Below, one piece after another: positions 8,555 to 15,608 of a stretch of 15,608 bases of DNA; position 1 is the stretch's first letter; each line of letters starts with the position of its first letter. Source of the stretch: Isohypsibius dastychi (lineage: Eukaryota; Tardigrada; Eutardigrada; Parachela; Isohypsibiidae); assembly GCA_034696485.1 (NCBI GenBank), contig JAQIWT010000742.1, positions 1 through 15,608 on the forward strand. Reading direction: 5' to 3'. The translations under genes were made by a program, and so were the position numbers. The notes beneath the pieces are model-generated. The model ran no database searches, was not told the origin of the DNA, and saw only the letters and a program-made list of their open reading frames with translations.

Positions 8555-10240
8555 AGATCCATTCCGCAACTGGTACGTGCGTATTATTGGGATTATTGCT
8601 TTATGACTGCTGTTAATTCTCATAGAAGATCTTTTCTTTTTTAAGGAACCATCAACGGACTAACTCTTTTTTTGACATGTTAAAGTTAAAATAACAGTCT
8701 GGCTGTCACTTGAATCGGTATGGTGAGAGGTGAGACCCGACGCTCGAAAGTGTTCGACTGGCGGTGACTTTCGTGTACGTAAATCTACCAGGTAGGAACA
8801 ATACGACTGTTTTTTTGGAATTACTTTGTAGATAAAGTTAATTCCTCTCTGTGCCTACAACTATAACCTTCCACGATACGTCCACCACGACAAAAGACGG
8901 CTCCCGTATTCCCCTAACCAGAAGGCCGGACAAGCATGGCTCCGACCATGATAACAGCTGCTCATGAGATTTACTGTACGAGCATAGCCGGAAAGCGGGC
9001 GATGGTGTCACCAAAAGTCTGGTTGACGAAAGTCAGTCTTCATTGAAAACGAGTATGATTTAGTATGGCATCTAACGAAATCTCGATAGAATTCGCAAGT
9101 GCACAACCACACGATGCACAGGGTGCTGCAACAGGGTTCGCTTCTCCGAAGGTTCGGCAACGGAGTCAAGAAAATGACCTCGTTTACGGTACGCTGAAAT
9201 TAACCAATTGTGATGCTAGTTCTGTTCTGCCCTTCACGTGTCTTGTCCACCTCGATGAGCAGGCAGTTTCTCCCAAAGAGCGAAAAGCTGGTGTCTAGCA
9301 AGGCGTGCGGGTGACCTCGTTGTTAGCAACGAAAGTGAATTACAAGAATCGAGAATCTATTCGAGAATCGAACCATTTTGATTCTGCTTCTCCATCCTTG
9401 TCGATCTCGATTTTGCTCCCAAAAATGAGGATCCATTTTCTCATGTTACGCGCACTTTGTACAAGAAAGCGGTATACTGGTGAATCGCCAAGTTGCACCT
9501 AATATTGTAGCTGCATGGGTTATAACTCAAAACTAACAAATTTGAATTCGAATTTTCTATCTATTGTGGACAAACTGAGATCGAGGGAAATGGGACAAGC
9601 TGCGATCTCTTCAACGGTCTTAGAAGTTTAAAATATCAGATGTCGGCAAAGACAATCGTTTCTGAAGGATGAGGAACTAAAGGTTTGTAGTTGAATAATG
9701 AACATCCGGGAAGATCAATAAAGACAGCAAAACATAAAAAAGAAATTAAAGAACCCTTGACGCTGATCGCAGATTTAAGGAGCCACGTTCCTTGAAATGG
9801 CGATGCATTCATATATCTGTATTCCGTCGAACCTGGAAAGAAACCAAGACAATCAACAGAAGATCAAACTTTAGAGTAATTTCGAATTAATCGAATGAAA
9901 TAAACATGATTAATAATAAATCACTTCAAGTCAATCTGCTTTATTTTCCAACATGAATTACGAGCCGTCTTCAATTGTAAGATGATAAACATCATCTGTT
10001 GTGACCGGATTTGAATAATAACGTTACGAGTTGTTTCCTTTGTTTGACAAATTTCGGAATTCAGATCTCAACCTTATAACAATTCATATTCAAATGTAGA
10101 CAACATCAGATCTTCATCTGGAATCACGTATTTACCATAGGTGAAAAACTCTGCTGAGAAAATATGAAAGACTAGTTTGAAAAGACAGAATAGCTGGTGG
10201 TGTTAATTTACCCCAAGGAAGGATGTAAATAATAACAAAT
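8555..10240. other. Long intergenic stretch without a recognised gene
   Basis: No known protein domain, tRNA fold, transposon end or tandem repeat was seen on either strand. The only open frame with a somewhat protein-like composition is at 9065-9298 (listed separately). The right part, about 9520-10240, is AT-rich with scattered AATAAA hexamers, for example 9717-9722 on the + strand. It may include the 3' UTR of the inhibitor-2 gene, which ends at 10530 on the minus strand. Confidence 0.5.
9065..9298 (+). CDS. Doubtful small ORF, 77 aa, or first exon of an unseen gene
   Basis: The frame starts MASNEISIEFASAQPHDAQG and is rich in Ala, Ser, Gln and charged residues, with no signal peptide or membrane segment. 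A possible donor (GTACGC at 9189) would make 9065-9188 a first coding exon ending after DLVYG, but no matching downstream exon was found before 10240. I do not recognise it. No TATA box lies at the usual distance. It may be non-coding. Confidence 0.15.
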   Translation: MASNEISIEFASAQPHDAQGAATGFASPKVRQRSQENDLVYGTLKLTNCDASSVLPFTCLVHLDEQAVSPKERKAGV

Positions 10241-10529
10241 TTATAGATGCCAATCAAAAAAGCGTAGTTTCACCTGCGAAGCTGCGAAAATCAATGTTCT
10301 GGCCTCTGAAACACCGCACTTTGTGAAAAGTTTATCTTCGATATGCGAAAGATTGGATTCCTCAGTTCCCTTCCAATTATTCGTGAACATCATGCCACGA
10401 GTTGAAAAAGCCATATCACACTTGGTTTCCGCCATAACAAAATAAAAACAAAATATATTTGATTTCAAAATTGAAAATTGGACCAGCCTGTTTTTGTGCA
10501 AGGTTTTTGACGACTGATTCGTACCTTGC

Positions 10530-11305
10530 TCACTGGGCTGCATTTGGAGTTTCTGCATTAACCGCCGTGTTGCCAGTCGGTGAATCCATCGCATCCAGTC
10601 CTTCCTCATGTAGCAGCTCTTTGGCTTTCCTGACCATCAGATACTCATTATAATGCTTCTTGCGATGTTCGCGAAATTCGCGCCGTTTCTGGCGTTCTTC
10701 CGGTGTCATCTCGCTTTCATCCTCATCACTCTCCGATCCCGAAAATGACATTGCTCTTACTGTCTTATGAGGGTGACCATGTTGCTCATCCTTCAAACGA
10801 TCCGCCAAATCCGTCGGACATATCTGAAGAAAAATTCCACTTAAAAACGACAACAAACATTGATTTCCAAAATTAATGGTCTGCTTTCGGATTAGATTCA
10901 AGGACGACCTGACACATTTATATTTCAAGACCCAATTTATTTTTTACATAAAGTCCACCTCTGTTTTCCACACATTCTCACCTGCCCTTTCTGAAGTTCA
11001 TGTCCAGAACTGGTTCCACTTTCACTCACATCAACATCCATATCCTGCGACGTGGAATCAGTGCGATCCCGATAATGATTGTAAGGCGTTTTGGGTTCGT
11101 CGATCTTCATATGTCCATAATCCTTCCCTTCTGGATGATGGGTGGCTAGGATGTTCATCTCATCCCATTTCATTTCTTTATGCTCGGTTCCACCCGGTGA
11201 GGCAAGATTGTGATGAACTGGCGCTCCTGACGAAGACGACGAATCAATGCTGTCATGTTTCTTCAAGATACTTTTAACTGGCTTCTCATGCAGATGCTCC
11301 GCCAT
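10530..11305 (-). CDS. PPP1R2: Protein phosphatase inhibitor 2 (PP1 regulatory subunit 2), 205 aa
   Basis: Two exons on the minus strand, 11305-10982 and 10823-10530, are joined in phase 0 over a 158-bp GT-AG intron (donor GTGAGA). The product is 205 residues, the same length as the human protein. All three PP1-contact regions are visible: KSILK at 11-15, [19 protein letters not shown] at 46-64, followed by [10 protein letters not shown] with the GSK3-type site Thr73, and [15 protein letters not shown] from 165. An acidic Ser-rich stretch ([11 protein letters not shown], 136-146) resembles the CK2 sites of the family. Known role: it wraps around the PP1 catalytic subunit, displaces active-site metals and inhibits it until Thr phosphorylation by GSK3. 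It works in cytosol and nucleus, with roles in mitosis. It is divergently arranged with Mlx, 567 bp apart. Confidence 0.94.
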
Positions 11306-11872
11306 GACGATTTATATCCCAATTCAACTCATAAATACAATCGACAATTCCTTAACACAACTCATAAGAATCAACAAAAGGCAACTTAGTTTGCGACAGA
11401 AAGGAGGAGGTAGTAGCAGATGCAATAAATAAACGCAATTTCGGAGAAGCTTTACATTTGATGATTTCCCCTTGGCCAAGGGGTTTCGTTGTACCACATG
11501 CGTCTTATAGCAATAACAAGGGGCTGCTCAGCGACACTATTCTTAAACCAAGGGGAAATGGTCCCATATACCGATGAATCGCATTCGCATCAGCTGACGA
11601 AACGGAAGTGCTGAAGTGAAATGCGATACAGTACTTACGTCGAAATTGGATTGCCTATCGGATGACGGGAGATTTGATTATTGGGTGAAACGTAGCGGAA
11701 TAAATCCTCACGGGGTGTTGTTCTTTACCGGTGCAGTTGTATTTAGAAGATGCATCTGGCACTTCCGTCGCATTTGGAGTTTGGACTCATCTAATCCATT
11801 CACATTTTTTTTCGTGGTTTTCCTGAACTGTATTATTTACTTCCGTCATTATTAACGATTGGATCTATAAGA
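11306..11872. promoter_or_regulatory. Shared divergent promoter of inhibitor 2 (-) and Mlx (+)
   Basis: The 567 bp between the two start codons lack a clear TATA box. They contain three ETS-type cores: CGGAAGT at 11603-11609 (+) and ACTTCCG at 11761-11767 and 11839-11845. The first two form a 10-bp inverted pair (ACGGAAGTGC, 11602-11611; GCACTTCCGT, 11759-11768). There is also a 16-bp palindrome at 11468-11483 and a 12-bp inverted pair at 11464-11475 and 11548-11559. TATA-less, ETS-bound divergent promoters are typical of animal housekeeping genes. Binding is inferred. A small open frame at 11616-11855 lies inside and shows no protein features. Confidence 0.55.
11468..11483. repeat. 16-bp perfect palindrome in the divergent promoter
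   Basis: CCCCTTGGCCAAGGGG is its own reverse complement. The half CCAAGGGG recurs at 11548-11555, and AAGGGG recurs near 11519. It is a possible binding site for a dimeric factor. Which factor cannot be said. Confidence 0.8.
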
Positions 11873-14149
11873 ATGAACTTCCACAACTGGATGGATACAC
11901 GTTCCGCTGAGTTTCATGCTGATGGACTGCGGATGTTGAACAACAATGGGAATCAACAAATTGACAACAATCGGAATCGGAACCATAATAACGTATTTGA
12001 TGCATCTTCATCAAATTTGTCGTCAACGAATGTCCCGTCTGCTTTCGCATTGAATAATCCGGGATTCAGCAATCAAACTTCCATGAATTCACGGATGACC
12101 CCAGTGGCTCAGAATTTTAATTTCGTTTCCGGGAACAACAGGAATCATTTCAGTTTTGGCGCATCTGAGTTGGATGTCAAGCCGTTTCCTGTTTCAGAAT
12201 TCGGGTTCGGTGGAAACACCGGAAGTATTGCTAGAGGTTAGTCCAGAAAATAAATTTATTTTTTTTTTAGAATAGTGAATTATGTGTTTTCATTTCATTT
12301 TTAGGAGTGATTTTATGAACGTTTTTTTAAATTTTTTTTTAGTGCTTTTTATTTTTTTTGAAGGTTTCGATTTATTCTTTAATTTATTCCGCAGATTTTC
12401 ATCCGCCCTCGGTTAACCTGAGTTATCCATCCATCCCTTCCCGCCAGATGTTCTCTCCCGTTTCGCCGGTCTCGAGTACCGCGCCTCATTCCGATTGCAG
12501 TATCCTGAATTCGTTTGATTGCGACTCAGATGATGAAGAAATTACCGAGTCGATTGATCCTCCGAAGATAAGAAACTTTGTCACTTATCGTGAACGAAGA
12601 AGAGAAGCGCACACGCAAGCCGAACAAAAACGGCGAGATGGAATCAAGGTATGTCCGTTGCAGATATGCCGCAGCACCCATAAAAAAACGTTATAAATCC
12701 TCTAAAGAAGCTTCGCAATTCCTGATTTTTTAAATATGAAAAAAAATATAGATTTCATAAAATTAATAAAGATAATAATTCCTCAGTTCTCAATAAATTT
12801 TAAAAGAAGATTCAGAGATCCATAACGTTGTCAGACAATGTAATATCTTTTTGGAACCCGACTAACAACGGGCTTTTTCTGACATCCAATATTTGAACTG
12901 CATCATTGTGATTTCTTTCGCAGAAAGGCTATCAGGAACTACAGGAAGTTCTTCCACAGTCTCAAACCAGTGATATTGTCGGCAACCAGAAGGCCAGCAA
13001 AGCTGCAGTTCTGCAGAAATGTGAGTTGATTCTGGACTAGTAACAAGCACGATGTGCCCCTCTACCCCCCCCCCCGGCCTCTTCCAGTTTTTAAAAGCTC
13101 AATTCCTTGAATTTTTAACGGATGAAATTATTTTTTTCTTATAAAATTTCATTCATCGTTCGAGTTGTTCGTTTCAGTTTATGTTATGATACAATGTTTT
13201 CAATGTGAAAAAAATTGATTAGGATTTGCGCGGTTTACCTGAAGTGTCGGAGGTAATCAGGCAGCTGTGTGAACCTTGTTCTGCGCAAATAGCGGGATAG
13301 AGCGGGTCACGCAGCAGACGGGTGCTTTTCATTATCGACGTTTGTAGAATGGAGTGAGGCAGTTTTGTTCCAGATCAAATATCAAATTATTTATAACCAA
13401 ACAACACCGCATGTCACTTCCCACCCCGGCTTCTATATCTGACATTGTTCTGTCTTTTATTTGAACAGCTATCGATTACCTCACCTACTTAATCGATGGA
13501 CGATCGCGGCAGCAGGAAGTACTCAACTCGCTAAGGAGAGAATTGACTGGACTCAACATAATGAAGCAGTGAGCAACCTTAGTGAAACTATGGTCTAAGA
13601 GTGTGCCTCTAACGTCTGTTTTCCAGAAATTACGAGAAAATGGCGTTGAATATAAAAAACGCTGATGCCCCTGGATCGAATCCGGTTTCTGAATCTGAAA
13701 AGTTCAAAATCGTACGATGCTCAACTTCCGAATGAAAATGTGCTACCAATGGTGACCTTTTGCTTAATGTAGTTTCAGTATGTCATGGAGGACTTGTTCC
13801 AGAGTTTTGATTCTTCTCTCAAACCAACGTGCTTTGCCGAGCTTTCTGGTAAGGCGTTCATGCGTTGATATCGTGATTTTTCATCCAGCGAGAAACTGCC
13901 TTTTGAATAACTGAAACATGCTGCGTTGACATTTTGCCAAAGTCCTACTTGAATGTATCTTGAGAATAAGGCTAAAGTGACGTACAAAACTTTTTCTTCA
14001 TTTCGTTTTCCGAAAGTTCTGAATTGAGATGCATGAGTTTTTTTTCAGGGACTGCATTTGCTTGGCTGGAAGAGTACTGCACTCCACAACGTCTTCGGCA
14101 AGCAGCTGGGACGGTATTGTCAAGCGTGCGGCGTCATAGCACTGAGTGA
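11873..14149 (+). CDS. MLX: Max-like protein X (Mlx), bHLH leucine-zipper transcription factor, 356 aa
   Basis: Exons: 11873-12236, 12395-12648, 12924-13020, 13469-13568, 13627-13711, 13779-13848, 14049-14149. All introns are GT-AG and phases are consistent (1071 nt). The first ~180 residues are a low-complexity Asn/Ser-rich region followed by an acidic patch (CDSDDEEITESID). The basic region REAHTQAEQKRRDGIK carries His194, Glu198 and Arg202, the class B contacts for CACGTG-type E-boxes. Helix 1-loop-helix 2 continues through KGYQELQEVLP and KASKAAVLQKSIDYLTYL. A zipper follows (about 240-277), then the C-terminal domain with MEDLFQSFDSSL and FAWLEEYCTPQRLRQ, which in Mlx and Mondo controls dimerisation and cytoplasmic retention. 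Mlx is the obligate partner of Mondo/ChREBP in glucose and lipid sensing. The combination of HTQAEQKRRD basic region and Mlx C-terminal domain separates it from Max. The start is the first Met in the open frame; the N terminus of animal Mlx varies, so this is less certain. Confidence 0.92.
13065..13075 (+). repeat. Run of 11 C in Mlx intron 3
   Basis: An uninterrupted C11 tract within the 448-bp intron at 13021-13468. Likely length-variable and prone to sequencing error. No function is suggested. Confidence 0.9.
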
Positions 14150-15070
14150 TCTCAGGTCCCGATTGATGGGCTATTTGTTGCATTTAGTAATGTTCGAGAA
14201 TGTTGAGGTATTTGCAATCATAGATTAGTTGAGTTTTGCCTCTAACTGAGACGAATAATGCCAGCTGTGCTACTGCAGTACCATCATTGTGTAGATTTGT
14301 TTCCTGCATATTTCACCGCTGGTTCAGGAGATCCGTTTTCAATGCAAATTGTTTCTGATACATGTCCTGATGAATCGCAAGTATCTGTAAAGGACTTGTT
14401 CAAGCTTGAATGAAGCCCCTTGGGTTAGGTTTTGTCCGGGTTGCTTTTGGTGAGATCTTACGGTGACAGAACACGAAGTTCTCAGTTAAGAATTTGCAGT
14501 CATTCCACGTTGATTACACTTGGCTAGGGATGTGAAGGTTGCTTCGACGCAGCAGTGGGTTGTCAGACTTGAGAACATCTTCCAAGTACAGGAGTAAAGC
14601 CATCTCTGAAACTGGATGTCACGCGCCTGCTTTCTCATAAAAACCTTTACAGTACGGTAGGTCTGCATTGACCAGCAGTTCTGTTCCATCAGTGTGATAT
14701 GTGATGGCAATGTCATTTCTCTCATTCTACGTGCTGGCTACCGAAATTACGTACACGTGGAGACACTTCAAACTTTTACGCGCTTTGTGAATTCGCTGAA
14801 ATGTGCCTGAGTCTGACCAGTGCAAAGTGCATTTCAACTCGTCATTCATCATGACGGGGCAGTCGACGTTTTGATTACCCCGGCCGAAGACTCCAAAATT
14901 TGAAAAATCTGCAGTATTCAAGCTTGAACTTGAACATTTCTGACGCGGAGTCTGTCAGGCAGCGAGCCAGATCACAAGAAGCACTTGAAATGGTGCTGGG
15001 TAAAGCAACCATTTTTGTCAGCACAGCATATCGATACGTGAGTACTCAGTTCACGATGGCTAGAGATGGG
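14150..15070. other. Mlx 3' UTR and unexplained sequence
   Basis: No canonical polyadenylation hexamer was found close to the Mlx stop. On the minus strand one frame (14921 down to 14514) reads rather protein-like, with in-frame stops only at 14727-14729 and 14619-14621. On the + strand 14911-15036 reads NISDAESVRQRARSQEALEM and ends at a good donor (GTGAGT at 15037), like a lone exon. Neither is a recognised family and they overlap, so no gene is called. Confidence 0.4.
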
Positions 15071-15105
15071 TATAAATATTATCAGGACGCTGCCATTGCT
15101 CAATC
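15071..15105 (+). promoter_or_regulatory. TATA promoter of the Gly/Pro/Gln repeat gene
   Basis: TATAAATA begins at 15071 and an initiator-like TCAATC lies at 15100-15105, about 30 bases on. The ATG follows at 15160, giving a 5' UTR near 59 bases, the same layout as the two CBM14 genes. Confidence 0.65.
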
Positions 15106-15159
15106 GTTCAAAACTTCTATCGTTCTCAGTACCGCTTTCCAAATATTACGCTCTACACG

Positions 15160-15608
15160 ATGGTGCTCAGAGGATGTCTCGTTCTGGCCGTGATGATCGG
15201 ATGCATCAGCGTGCTCAATGCTCGACCACAAGGTCCTCCAGGCGGTGGACCACCAGGTGGCGGACAAGGTAGACCACAGCAAGGAGGACAACAAGGACGA
15301 CCTCAGGGACAACAGGGAGGTCCGCAAGGACAACAAGGAGGTCCGCAAGGACAGCAAGGTGGACCCATGGGACAACAGGGAGGTCCGCAAGGACAACAAG
15401 GAGGTCCGCAAGGACAGCAAGGTGGACCCATGGGACAACAAGGTGGACAACAGGGAGGTAAACCCCAGGGACCCCAGGGACAACAACAAGGGGGACAACA
15501 GGGTGGACCCCAAGGACAGCAAGGAGGTTCTCAAGGACAGCAAGGTGGACCCATGGGACAACAGGGAGGTCCGCAAGGACAACAAGGAGGTCCGCAAGGA
15601 CAGCAAGG
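15160..15608 (+). CDS. Secreted Gly/Pro/Gln-rich repeat protein, cut by window end
   Basis: The frame starts with a signal peptide (MVLRGCLVLAVMIGCISVLNA, likely cut before RPQ) and stays open for 149 codons to the edge. After cleavage the protein is almost only Gly, Gln and Pro: a short GPPGGGPPGGGQGRPQQ lead, then units of GGPQGQQ and GGPMGQQ. The units are grouped in a 21-residue (63-bp) higher-order repeat, clear at 15321 and 15384. There are no Cys after the signal, one Lys, and a few Arg and Met. The composition recalls elastomeric or structural proteins such as glutenin-like or silk-like repeats. This is resemblance, not homology. It could be cuticular, glandular or an egg-coat component. 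Many Gln would suit transglutaminase crosslinking, but that is inference. The antisense frame with LLSLRTS repeats is a shadow. Confidence 0.8.
   Translation, partial: MVLRGCLVLAVMIGCISVLNARPQGPPGGGPPGGGQGRPQQGGQQGRPQGQQGGPQGQQGGPQGQQGGPMGQQGGPQGQQGGPQGQQGGPMGQQGGQQGGKPQGPQGQQQGGQQGGPQGQQGGSQGQQGGPMGQQGGPQGQQGGPQGQQ
15280..15608 (+). repeat. Coding tandem repeat, 21-bp unit and 63-bp higher-order unit
   Basis: Units encode GGPQGQQ or GGPMGQQ. The 63-bp unit is almost identical at the DNA level between 15321 and 15383 and the following copy. Synonymous positions are conserved (CAA and CAG alternate in the same order), which points to recent expansion by unequal exchange or slippage. A third similar block starts near 15507. 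The array runs off the window. Confidence 0.88.

Noticed and set aside
9364-9385. GGTTCGATTC-like T-loop on the minus strand, suggesting a tRNA
   Set aside because: The flanking bases do not pair into a T stem, and no acceptor stem or anticodon arm could be found around it.
10241-10609. Minus-strand 122-aa frame overlapping the end of inhibitor 2
   Set aside because: It is in another frame across the inhibitor 2 coding end and shows no domain; the inhibitor 2 frame is certain.
15100-15606. Long minus-strand open frame with LLSLRTS and LLSHGST repeats
   Set aside because: It is the antisense of the Gly/Pro/Gln repeat array, whose 3-base periodicity keeps the opposite frame open. The + frame has a TATA box and a signal peptide.

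Overview
This is nuclear DNA from an animal. Genes are split by short GT-AG introns, mostly 50-60 bp with a few of 100-500 bp, and three genes have TATA boxes. The proteins include animal-specific regulators (Abi, soluble guanylate cyclase alpha, Mlx, protein phosphatase inhibitor 2) and secreted chitin-binding proteins. Compact introns plus CBM14 proteins suggest an ecdysozoan, such as a crustacean or other arthropod, or a tardigrade. The sequence alone does not settle which. No bacterial, viral or CRISPR signal was seen.

Layout from left to right. Positions 1-1169 (+) hold the last three exons of an Abl interactor (Abi) gene ending in its SH3 domain. Positions 1170-2330 hold its 3' UTR and intergenic sequence. 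Positions about 2331-3391 (+) hold copy 1 of a small secreted CBM14 (peritrophin-type) gene; it carries a 13-bp insertion that creates a 20-bp perfect palindrome and shifts the frame. Positions 3764-7004 (+) hold a complete ten-exon soluble guanylate cyclase alpha-subunit gene (745 aa). Positions about 7505-8554 (-) hold copy 2 of the CBM14 gene, intact, in inverted orientation. The cyclase gene therefore sits between the two arms of a roughly 1.05-kb inverted duplication. Positions 8555-10240 have no recognisable gene apart from a doubtful small ORF. Positions 10530-11305 (-) hold a complete two-exon protein phosphatase inhibitor 2 gene (205 aa). It diverges from a complete seven-exon Mlx gene (bHLH-ZIP, 356 aa) at 11873-14149 (+), across a 567-bp shared promoter region with ETS-like sites and inverted repeats. 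Positions 14150-15070 are mostly unexplained. From 15160 to the window end runs the start of a secreted Gly/Pro/Gln repeat protein, cut by the edge.

The genes do not form one pathway. The most notable structure is the inverted CBM14 pair. Its coding and promoter blocks are conserved, intron 1 looks homogenised by gene conversion, and one copy was recently broken by a foldback-type insertion. The second is the bidirectional housekeeping promoter. The third is the elastomer-like repeat gene at the right edge. All CDS coordinates span the first to last coding base seen; exon boundaries are given in the evidence and were checked for GT-AG signals and phase.
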